A stretch of DNA of 64,000 nucleotides from Barnesiella intestinihominis YIT 11860. GTDB lineage: Bacteria; Bacteroidota; Bacteroidia; Bacteroidales; Barnesiellaceae. Position 1 is the first letter of the stretch, and every line of letters begins with the position of its first letter. Below the pieces are notes generated by a model. The model was given only the letters and a program-made list of their open reading frames with translations. It was not told the origin of the DNA and ran no database searches. The stretch lies in the NCBI RefSeq assembly GCF_000296465.1, contig NZ_JH815203.1, positions 1,099,453 through 1,163,452 of the forward strand, read 5' to 3'. This document shows positions 57,448 through 64,000 of the stretch, piece by piece. Both the position numbers and the translations under genes were made by a program.

Positions 57448-57536
57448 TTACAATACAAATAAATTTCAAAGTTTTTATTAATAATATAAAAATCAATCTG
57501 TTAAAATAAAATATAGTCATCGTATTTGTATTGTAA
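57448..57536. repeat. 14-base perfect inverted repeat inside the switch
   Basis: TTACAATACAAATA (57448-57461) and TATTTGTATTGTAA (57523-57536) are exact inverted copies with 61 AT-rich bases between. The right arm overlaps the -33 region of the promoter at 57530-57560. This looks like a pair of regulator sites or a DNA loop; a second, nested inversion is less likely since the -7 element lies outside. Confidence 0.6.
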
Positions 57537-57560
57537 TAATTCTAAAATATTGTAACTTTG
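57530..57560 (+). promoter_or_regulatory. Promoter within the invertible segment
   Basis: ATTG (57530-57533), a 19-base spacer and TAACTTTG (57553-57560) fit the Bacteroidetes promoter form. It currently drives the truncated DUF3575 frame at 57739. After inversion it would drive the complete gene and the operon behind it. I found no comparable element pointing left between 57400 and 57740. Confidence 0.6.
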
Positions 57561-57595
57561 TCACCGTATTTCAAATGGTAGTAATGGGGAAGCGG

Positions 57596-57629
57596 GGCAA
57601 TAACAAATGATGCAAAATCTGTTATTGCC
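57596..57629 (+). other. Stem-loop in the DUF3575 leader
   Basis: GGCAATAACA and TGTTATTGCC form a perfect 10-base stem with a 14-base loop, within the roughly 170-base leader between the promoter and the ATG at 57739. It may be an RNA control element or an operator. Confidence 0.5.
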
Positions 57630-57738
57630 TAAAAATTAGAAGGTTATTATAATTGATAAAAAATATATGGGGCGAATAAAACGATTTGAGTTATAAAAAA
57701 TATATTTTGTACTAATCCTCACATAATTAGACAAATAG

Positions 57739-58215
57739 ATGAAGAGAATCCTAAATATAATTATAATAATATTATTATCGGCTATTTGTTTGACCGGTAC
57801 GGCGCAAAAGATAGCGGTAAAGAGTAATCTCCTCGGTTGGGCTACCGCCACACCGACGTTGGGAGCGGAAATAGGATTGGACGATCGTTGGACGTTGAAT
57901 ACTCATATCTACTATAATCCATTCACTTTCAGGGATAACCGAAAATGGAAGCATATCCGCGTACAACCCGAAGTGCGTTATTGGCTCTGTCAAAAGTTCA
58001 ACGGGCATTTCTTCGGGCTTCATGTATTATACACCCATTTCAATGCCGGACAAGTTCCGCTTCCTTTCGGAATTTTTCCCGATGTTAAAAAATATCGTTA
58101 TCAAGGCAACACTTACGGAGCCGGGTTATCTTACGGTTATCAATGGATTTTAACACCTCGGTGGAGTATCGAGGGAAGTATCGGTGTAGGATACAAGTAT
58201 AATACGTTGGTTTAA
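57739..58215 (+). pseudogene. 5' part of the split DUF3575 gene
   Basis: The frame starts with a signal peptide (about 1-22, ending LTGTAQ) and the DUF3575 body: AVKSNLLGWATATPTLGAEI, VQPEVRYWLCQKFNGHFFG, and GAGLSYGYQWILTPRWSIEG near the end. It then runs GVGYKYNTLV and stops, about 33 residues short of the family length of about 190. It lies on the strand opposite to the fimbrial operon it belongs to. The missing end is present at 57391-57279 on the minus strand. The protein is a small outer-membrane beta-barrel-like product; in its truncated form it lacks the last strands and probably does not function. Confidence 0.88.
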
Positions 58216-58371
58216 ACCTAATAAATATATCTATTTATTTACATTTAGAAATATTATTTAACTATTCAAATATCATTATACAATCTACATTTATTGGGTT
58301 AAATAGGGATCTTCACATATTCTAAAAATAAAAAAAAATTTGCCTACAAAAACAGAGGGATCTTAACCAAA

Positions 58372-58410
58372 AGGGATATATCGAAACCACTCGATATATC
58401 CCTCATTTTT
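58372..58410 (+). terminator. Terminator downstream of the truncated DUF3575 frame
   Basis: A perfect 13-base stem (AGGGATATATCGA / TCGATATATCCCT) with a 6-base loop, followed by CATTTTTAG. It lies outside the invertible segment and would stop transcription from the switch promoter in the present orientation. Confidence 0.8.
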
Positions 58411-58608
58411 AGATTCAGTAGAAAATTTGCGAGGTAGGAGGAAAGGGGGACGCACCACCCTGTTCCTGTATTCAAAGGTATCAACCTTCTCCCCTGCCGT
58501 CTCCCATAGCATTACGGGGAATTGCAGAGCAATATAAGGGAGACACCGAAGGAACGATAATTGCTAAGAAGAGGGGTAAAAAACTGCTGAGTAGATTTTT
58601 GATGACAT

Positions 58609-58687
58609 TCAACCCCTCCGTCACTACGTGACACTTCCCCTATATTTTGTTTGACAACAAAACACAGGGGAGGTGTTGGAGACACCC
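58609..58687. repeat. Palindromic intergenic repeat-like element
   Basis: CACTTCCCCTATATTTTGTT and AACAAAACACAGGGGAGGTG pair over 20 bases with only G-U-type differences, next to a small GTCAC-TAC-GTGAC hairpin and the phrase CAACCCCTCCGTCAC. Such GC-rich 'CCTCCGTCAC...GGGGAGG' elements look like dispersed intergenic repeats. The rest of the 58216-58727 gap shows no gene. Confidence 0.55.
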
Positions 58688-58727
58688 ACACAAAAGAGCC
58701 TTTCCCCGATGATATAAAATCAAATTT

Positions 58728-59528
58728 TCAAACCAAACGAAATGCTTTGCGAAGCTCCTCGGATTGTTCGTCGGTCAGGCCTTCGGGCTCGAATCCCATC
58801 GCACGAGCCTGCAAATAAATCTGCGCCGATTTAGACAGCGTATCGATCATATCGAAACACTCGATCACATCGCCACCGACAGCCAATGCTCCATGCTTCT
58901 CCCACATAACCACATCGTAACGGTCGAGCAACCGGATAGTGGCATCGGCCAGTTCGAGCGAACCGGGCAACTTATAAGGCACGATACCCAAACCTTTGGG
59001 TACGATAACCCGCGTTTCGGGAATCATAGACCACAACAGTTTTCCCAGTACATCGGGCTGTAAGAACGCCCGGTTATGGGTCATCGCCACCAAATCGGTG
59101 GGGTGGGTATGCAACACGACCTTATTGTCGATGCCACGGCCTTTCAAATAGTCGTGCATCGAGAGATGCGAAGGAAGTTCCGATGTAGGCCGTACCGGAT
59201 TATCGGCGATAATTTCATACCAATCTCCCGTATCGGAAATACGGATCACCGCCATATTTTCCATCGGGTGCGAAGCGACATAACGCATACGCCGGTTCGT
59301 ACCTGTCACCAAAAAGAAATTCCCTTTCAATGCATTCATCACTTTGGGTAACGGGTATCGCTCGGAAATGGCAGGCAATGCCTTCTCTTCATCGGTCAAT
59401 AGATCCGTAACGTTCACCGAAATATTTCCGCCGTTTCGTTCGGCCCACCCTCGTTGCCACAAATAACCAGCCACTTCGGCGACATCGGCGATCTGGCATT
59501 CGAGTTTATCGTTTTTAATCAGTTTCAT
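58728..59528 (-). CDS. rhaD: Rhamnulose-1-phosphate aldolase
   Basis: 266 residues, class II zinc aldolase of the RhaD/AraD/FucA fold. It splits L-rhamnulose 1-phosphate into dihydroxyacetone phosphate and L-lactaldehyde. Marks include QRGWAERNGGNISVN, GTNRRMRYVASHPMENMAVI, VVLHTHPTDLVAMTH (zinc His residues) and WEKHGALAVGGDVIECFDMID. It is the last gene of rhaBATD and lies 13 bases after rhaT. Confidence 0.96.
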   Translation of the reverse strand: MKLIKNDKLECQIADVAEVAGYLWQRGWAERNGGNISVNVTDLLTDEEKALPAISERYPLPKVMNALKGNFFLVTGTNRRMRYVASHPMENMAVIRISDTGDWYEIIADNPVRPTSELPSHLSMHDYLKGRGIDNKVVLHTHPTDLVAMTHNRAFLQPDVLGKLLWSMIPETRVIVPKGLGIVPYKLPGSLELADATIRLLDRYDVVMWEKHGALAVGGDVIECFDMIDTLSKSAQIYLQARAMGFEPEGLTDEQSEELRKAFRLV

Positions 59529-59541
59529 CTCTTTTATTTCA

Positions 59542-60579
59542 TTATAAATTACTGTTTACCAAATTGGGGAAAACCGTCGAGAAGATAAGAATCAGCAACC
59601 CGGCGATCAATACGGTTACGGTCCGCCGTCCTACCCCGTTCCACTCTTTTAACAAAATTCCCCACACGTTGCTGAAAATAACATTCAGCGACATCAATAT
59701 GCTCCACGAGAAAGCCAGCATGACCGGCGAACCGGTGAAGAAACTTTTTCCCATGCCCAACCCGAAGAATTGAGAATACCAAAGCAAACCCGCCAAAGCG
59801 CAAAACAATAAGTTATTGACTCCTGTCGATACCGATACCGAGAAATACTCCCTGCCGGTACGATTCTTGATATTCTGCCACAGGCAATACGCCGCATTGG
59901 TGCAAAAACCGCCTAATGTAACCAACAGGATCACCGGGTTAAGGGCGAACAAGTCGGACGCACCCAACGCCAATGCCGTCTGCTGCACTTCGGCTCCGGC
60001 TTCGAGTCCGAGACTGAAACAGGCACTCATCATACCGGCGAGCAAGGCGACCGAAATCCCTTTGGTAAAAGCGAAATCGCGTATAGCTTTCTGCTTCTCC
60101 TCATCGCTCATATTCCGAGCCTTCAAACTACCTGCATAACCGATCACCGCAATACCGGCCAACGTAATGCACACCCCGGCCAACAAGACGAGACCTTCGC
60201 CGCGAAACAGATTCGTTCCCGCAAACAAAGCCGGAAGCAATGTACCGAAAGCCGCACAAGTACCCAACGAAATAGACTGTCCGAGGGCGACACCGAGATA
60301 GCGCATACTCAACCCGAAAGTCAATCCGCCCACTCCCCACAGCACACCGTACAAGACAGACATGAACGGAATACCCTCGGAGTAGAGTTCCCCGAGACTA
60401 TGACCCGTCGGAACCGCCAGAAACGCACCCAACAAGGGGAACACCAACCATGCGAAAATCCCCTGCACGAGCCAGAAACTCTCCCAGCTCCAAGATTTCA
60501 CTTTCTTGATAGGCACATAAGAGCTCGACTGGCCGAAACTCCCTACGGCAATAATCAATAACCCTATGAGAATATTCAT
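59542..60579 (-). CDS. rhaT: L-rhamnose/proton symporter
   Basis: 345 residues with about ten membrane helices. RhaT family: GSFGQSSSYVPIKKVKSWSWESFWLVQGI at the start (positions 12-40), VLYGVLWGVGGLTFGLSMRYLG and GLEAGAEV in the middle. It imports L-rhamnose with H+ at the inner membrane. It lies 6 bases after rhaA, inside the rhaBATD operon. Confidence 0.95.
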   Translation of the reverse strand: MNILIGLLIIAVGSFGQSSSYVPIKKVKSWSWESFWLVQGIFAWLVFPLLGAFLAVPTGHSLGELYSEGIPFMSVLYGVLWGVGGLTFGLSMRYLGVALGQSISLGTCAAFGTLLPALFAGTNLFRGEGLVLLAGVCITLAGIAVIGYAGSLKARNMSDEEKQKAIRDFAFTKGISVALLAGMMSACFSLGLEAGAEVQQTALALGASDLFALNPVILLVTLGGFCTNAAYCLWQNIKNRTGREYFSVSVSTGVNNLLFCALAGLLWYSQFFGLGMGKSFFTGSPVMLAFSWSILMSLNVIFSNVWGILLKEWNGVGRRTVTVLIAGLLILIFSTVFPNLVNSNL

Positions 60580-60585
60580 GGCTCG

Positions 60586-61845
60586 TTACTGGCGTTTGGA
60601 AGTCACATTTTTCTCATAAGCCTCGATGTCGGCGATATAATCTTCACCCACGGGCACATCGTTCGTCAGGCAGAAATAATCCCAAACAGCATTCCACGGC
60701 AGGCTCTTGCACTCTTCGAGCAAAGCGAGACGTTCGAAGAAACGCCCTTCGGCCTCATATTTTCGCAACAGGGCAAGCGGTTCGAGCAACGCTTGCAAGA
60801 AACACTTCTGTGTAGCCCGCGACCCAATGACATAAGCCCCGATACGGTTGATAGAAGCATCGAAATAATCGAGACCGATGTGCACTCTCGAAAGGGCATC
60901 GCAACGAACCACTTCATGAGCCAAGTCGAGCGTGTCGTCGTTCATAATCGTCACGTGGTCGGAATCCCAACGAATGGGACGACTCACATGCAACATGATT
61001 TCGGGCGTAAACAACAGCAACGAGGAAATCTTGTCGGCGATACTTTCGGTCAAATGGAAGTGACCGGTATCGAGAGTCACGATCTTATTGTGCTTCACGC
61101 CGTAACCCAAATAAAAATCATACGACCCCACGGTATAACTCTCGGCTCCGATACCGAAAAGTTTGGCTTCGATACAATCTTTCATGTGCCGGTACTCGGT
61201 AGCGAAAATACGGTCGAGAGACTGTTCCAACAACTGACGATAATAGAGCCTGTTGACGGTCGTATCTTTGGAACCGTCGTGAATCCAAAGATTCATGATA
61301 CAAGGATCGTTCTGATATTTTCCCATCTCGTCGGCGATCCACCGGCAACGACGAGTATGTTCTACCCAAAATTCACGAATCGAATCGTCGGGATTGGCAA
61401 GTGTAAGCATGCCGCTTTTAGGGTGGGAAAACGAAGTGGAATTAAAATCGAGCTTCAATCCGTTCTCTTTGGCCCATTGCATCCAACTGGTAAAGTGATC
61501 GGGAGTAACCTCGTCACGATCGACCTTCTTACCGCCGAAATCGCCATACACCTCGTGCAAATTGATGCGATGCGAACCGGGCAACAAAGATTTCACTTTA
61601 AGCAAATCGGCACGCACTTCGTCGATATTGCGAGCTTTACCGGGATAATTTCCCGTAGCCTGTATTCCGCCGGTCAATTCGCCGTCGGGATTTTCAAATC
61701 CTGAAACATCGTCGGTCTGCCAGCAATGCAGCGACAAAGATATTCCCTGCATTTTTTTCAACACTTCGTTCACGTCTACGCCTATGGCGGCATAACGTTC
61801 GGCGGCATACTCGAAAGCCGCCTTCACGGCTTGTTCATTCTTCAT
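60586..61845 (-). CDS. rhaA: L-rhamnose isomerase
   Basis: 419 residues, the usual RhaA length. It converts L-rhamnose to L-rhamnulose with Mn/Zn ions in a TIM barrel. Marks: SLHCWQTDDVSGFENPDGEL near the start, GIQATGNYPGKARN, DGSKDTTVNRLYYR, GIGAESYTVGSYDFYLGYG, LDTGHFHLTES, and HIGLDYFDASINRIGAYVIG. It follows rhaB by 17 bases. Confidence 0.97.
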   Translation of the reverse strand: MKNEQAVKAAFEYAAERYAAIGVDVNEVLKKMQGISLSLHCWQTDDVSGFENPDGELTGGIQATGNYPGKARNIDEVRADLLKVKSLLPGSHRINLHEVYGDFGGKKVDRDEVTPDHFTSWMQWAKENGLKLDFNSTSFSHPKSGMLTLANPDDSIREFWVEHTRRCRWIADEMGKYQNDPCIMNLWIHDGSKDTTVNRLYYRQLLEQSLDRIFATEYRHMKDCIEAKLFGIGAESYTVGSYDFYLGYGVKHNKIVTLDTGHFHLTESIADKISSLLLFTPEIMLHVSRPIRWDSDHVTIMNDDTLDLAHEVVRCDALSRVHIGLDYFDASINRIGAYVIGSRATQKCFLQALLEPLALLRKYEAEGRFFERLALLEECKSLPWNAVWDYFCLTNDVPVGEDYIADIEAYEKNVTSKRQ

Positions 61846-61862
61846 GATATTCTCCTTTCTAT

Positions 61863-63344
61863 TTATAATAAATTACATTTCTTCTTGAAAATCACGTATT
61901 TCTCGTTCCACAGTTCGGTATCGCACGGTTCATAACGCTGTAACGAGACCGCTCCGGCAGCCAATCGACGCATGGAATCCCGATCGGCTACCACGCCCAA
62001 AGCCCGCAACTGTACCAACACATTACCCAAAGCCGTCGCCTCGGAAGGCCCGGCAATCACAGGAAGTCCGATAGCATTTGCCGTAAAACGGTTCAACAAA
62101 TCGTTTTGCGAACCGCCGCCGATAATATGCAGACATTCGATGGGAAAAGATGCCACCGTCTGCAAGCGGGTCAAAACAAAGCGATACTTCAAAGCAAGAC
62201 TCTCGAATATGCACCGCACATACTCGGCATGCGTTCGCGGTACGGCCATGTGATGAGACTTGCAATAATCCGCAATAGCCTCCGGCATGGAAACGGGATT
62301 GGAAAAGGTCGCATCATCGGGATCGACATAACTCTCGTTCGTGGCAACGGACTGTCCCATTTCCACGATTTGCGGATAGGAATAAGTCACACCCGATTTA
62401 TTTTTCCACGCTTTCAGGCACTGTTCCAAAAGCCACAATCCGGTGATATTTTTCAGAAAACGGGTAGTCCCGTCGATACCGCCCTCGTTCGTGAAATTCA
62501 TTCGATAAGCCTCGTCGGTGACAATCGGCTTTTCCGATTCTATGCCCATCAACGACCAAGTGCCGGAGCTGAGATAAGCGAAATTCCTTCCCGATGCCGG
62601 CACGGCCGCCACCGCCGATGCCGTATCGTGACCGGCAACAGCTACAACGGGAATAGCGGACAATCCGATTTCGGCCGCTACATCGGCCCGCAAGTTCCCG
62701 ATTATCCGGCCCGGCATAACGACCGGAGGAAATTTTTCTACCGGAATATGTAAAGGTTCCAACAACCGTTCTTCTATCCGGCAAGTTTCGGGATTCATCA
62801 ATTGGGAGGTCGACAATATAGTATATTCACACACCTCTTTTCCGGTGAGCAGATAAGAGATGGCATCCGGCATAAACAAAATGCTGCGTACTCCGTCTAT
62901 ATCGATACTGCCTTCGAGACGCATCGCATAAAGTTGGAACAGCGAATTGAAATTCATAAACTGTATACCGGTCAAACGATAGACCTCTTCCCGGGGAATA
63001 TGTCGGAAATATTGTTCGGGAACGCCCTCGGTATATGGGTCGCGATATGCACGGGGCAACGAAACGAACGAACCGTCGGGCCGAACACAGACAAAATCGA
63101 CGCCCCATGTGTCGACTCCGATAGAATCGATTGCAATCCGTCGGGAAGCCGCCATGTTCAGACCTTCTTTGATAGAATCGAACAGAGAATAAATATCCCA
63201 GTAACAACGTCCGTCAATCTCTTTAATCACATTGGGAAATCGGTTGAGAATTTCCGTCTCCAACCTTCCGTGTTTCATTTTTGCCAAAATGACACGACCG
63301 CTCGTAGCTCCCAAATCTATGGCTATACATGCAGTGTCTTTCAT
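61863..63344 (-). CDS. rhaB: Rhamnulokinase
   Basis: 493 residues from the ATG at 63344, which begins the FGGY fold (MKDTACIAIDLGATSGRVIL); a longer frame to 63422 reaches into the divergent promoter region. It phosphorylates L-rhamnulose. Marks: GVDTWGVDFVCV, VAGHDTASAVAAVP, LSSGTWSLMGIE, and HIIGGGSQNDLLNRFTANA. It is the first gene of the rha operon; a possible TATTTTTG element lies on the minus strand at 63383-63376, without a clear partner upstream. Confidence 0.96.
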   Translation of the reverse strand: MKDTACIAIDLGATSGRVILAKMKHGRLETEILNRFPNVIKEIDGRCYWDIYSLFDSIKEGLNMAASRRIAIDSIGVDTWGVDFVCVRPDGSFVSLPRAYRDPYTEGVPEQYFRHIPREEVYRLTGIQFMNFNSLFQLYAMRLEGSIDIDGVRSILFMPDAISYLLTGKEVCEYTILSTSQLMNPETCRIEERLLEPLHIPVEKFPPVVMPGRIIGNLRADVAAEIGLSAIPVVAVAGHDTASAVAAVPASGRNFAYLSSGTWSLMGIESEKPIVTDEAYRMNFTNEGGIDGTTRFLKNITGLWLLEQCLKAWKNKSGVTYSYPQIVEMGQSVATNESYVDPDDATFSNPVSMPEAIADYCKSHHMAVPRTHAEYVRCIFESLALKYRFVLTRLQTVASFPIECLHIIGGGSQNDLLNRFTANAIGLPVIAGPSEATALGNVLVQLRALGVVADRDSMRRLAAGAVSLQRYEPCDTELWNEKYVIFKKKCNLL

Positions 63345-63433
63345 GTAAAAACAAGATATTTTATAATTTACGAAGCAAAAATAGAATCGGAGAAATAGAT
63401 TTGACTGATGTTTTTGATACAAAAACTTTCTAT

Positions 63434-63464
63434 TTTGATATTCCGAAAAGAAATCCTATATTTG
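63434..63464 (+). promoter_or_regulatory. Promoter of the AraC-type rha regulator
   Basis: TTTG (63434-63437), a 19-base spacer and TATATTTG (63457-63464) match the Bacteroidetes consensus. The expected transcript start is only a few bases before the ATG at 63472, so the message would be almost leaderless. Confidence 0.7.
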
Positions 63465-63471
63465 GGCTACT

Positions 63472-64000
63472 ATGAATATGGAAGAGAAAAAATCGGATGC
63501 TTTAAAATATCTGAGAGTAAATGCTCGGGACGAAGAATGGGGTATCGTCATTACGACGGTAGGTTACCAATATGTTTCGCCTAATCATGCCTACCCGTTG
63601 TCGAAACACCCGGATAACTACAATTTCAAGAACGAAGGCAAACGCACCCTCAACGAATATCAATTGGTTTACATTACGAGAGGAGAAGGCTATTTTTCCA
63701 GCCGGTCCTGTCCGAAGACACACATAGAAGCCGGAACCATGCTGTTGCTCTTCCCGGGAGAATGGCACAAATATTACCCCGATGCCCGAACCGGCTGGGA
63801 CGAACATTGGGTAGGGTTCAGAGGATTCCACATCGACAATCGGGTAAAAAGCGGCTTCTTCACCCCGTCGCACTGTCTGTTCAAAATAGGAACAGACGAT
63901 AAAATCATAGACCTTTATCACGAAATCATGGACAAGGCCGAACGCGAGAAAGCAGGATTTCAACAAATCGTATCGAGCATCGTCTTACATTTGTTAGGAA
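63472..64000 (+). CDS. AraC-family regulator of rhamnose use, N-terminal part (partial)
   Basis: The frame opens at 63472 (MNMEEKKSDALKYLRVN) and runs off the right edge after 176 residues. The visible part is the cupin-type sensor domain of AraC regulators: GYQYVSPNHAYPL, LNEYQLVYITRGEGYF, IEAGTMLLLFPGEWHKYYPD and WDEHWVGFRGF. The DNA-binding helix-turn-helix pair is expected beyond the window. Divergence from rhaB makes it a RhaR/RhaS-like activator. A start at the second Met (63478) is also possible. Confidence 0.9.
   Translation, partial: MNMEEKKSDALKYLRVNARDEEWGIVITTVGYQYVSPNHAYPLSKHPDNYNFKNEGKRTLNEYQLVYITRGEGYFSSRSCPKTHIEAGTMLLLFPGEWHKYYPDARTGWDEHWVGFRGFHIDNRVKSGFFTPSHCLFKIGTDDKIIDLYHEIMDKAEREKAGFQQIVSSIVLHLLG

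Larger units (their letters stand above)
57385..58208. other. Predicted invertible DNA segment (fimbrial phase switch)
   Basis: The segment is bounded by inverted copies of AACGTAT (57385-57391) and ATACGTT (58202-58208); the flanking bases match in part (TAAxCxAACGTATxAxxC, 13 of 18). Inversion would join codons 1-156 of the DUF3575 gene to its last 35 codons in frame and point the internal promoter at the fimbrial operon. In the present orientation the gene is cut and the promoter reads away. No recombinase gene is in the window, so one must act in trans. Confidence 0.82.

Noticed and set aside
57448-57536. A second, nested invertible promoter bounded by the 14-base repeats
   Set aside because: The -7 element lies outside the repeats and only the -33 region touches one arm, so flipping would not redirect a whole promoter; regulator sites are more likely.
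58216-58727. Remnant coding sequence for the missing DUF3575 C-terminus in the gap after 58215
   Set aside because: Reading the gap in all frames gave nothing like the family end; the true C-terminus was found at 57391-57279 on the minus strand.

Overview
The window is chromosomal DNA of a Bacteroidales bacterium. The evidence is SusC/SusD pairs, FimB/Mfa2-type fimbriae, DUF3575/DUF3868/DUF4492 families, TAnnTTTG promoters with an upstream TTTG, and several proteins with C-terminal type IX secretion (T9SS) sorting domains. The overall look suggests Barnesiella, Coprobacter or a relative, but the genus is only a guess. I see no tRNA, rRNA, CRISPR array, insertion sequence or recombinase gene.

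Layout. (1) 1-1.8 kb: the 3' end of a large acyl-CoA dehydratase activase, a TetR regulator and ferritin. (2) 1.9-14.1 kb, minus strand: a cobalamin-uptake locus under two cobalamin riboswitches. The first controls btuB, btuG and a surface lipoprotein gene. The second precedes a BspA-like leucine-rich protein, a beta-propeller protein and a DUF4465 protein, at least two of which carry T9SS tails. (3) 14.2-18.5 kb, plus strand: DUF4492-cydA-cydB, then yigZ and a sugar O-acetyltransferase. (4) 18.5-21 kb: a GT-C-like membrane protein and a YjjG-type phosphatase. (5) 21.1-38.2 kb: a minus-strand run glpD-glpT-susC-susD-beta-helix-phosphodiester glycosidase-EEP phosphodiesterase-phosphodiester glycosidase, with a DeoR-family regulator divergent from glpD. 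I read it as a system for taking apart a phosphodiester-linked (perhaps glycerol-phosphate) polymer and importing glycerol 3-phosphate. (6) 38.4-58.2 kb, minus strand: a fimbrial operon (DUF3575-DUF3868/OmpA-Mfa1-Mfa2-accessory lipoprotein) ending in a 4559-residue T9SS beta-helix protein made of eight modules. (7) 58.7-64 kb: rhaBATD with a divergent AraC regulator cut by the window end.

The most striking observation is at 57.3-58.2 kb. The first fimbrial gene (DUF3575) is split: its first 156 codons lie on the plus strand, and its last 35 codons lie on the minus strand directly before DUF3868, with an ATGA overlap. The broken ends share an inverted 7-bp sequence (AACGTAT at 57385-57391, ATACGTT at 58202-58208). 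Inverting the 824-bp segment between them rebuilds an in-frame 191-residue DUF3575 protein and turns the only good promoter there toward the fimbrial operon. This looks like a phase-variable switch, captured OFF, that would control the fimbriae and the giant adhesin-like protein together.
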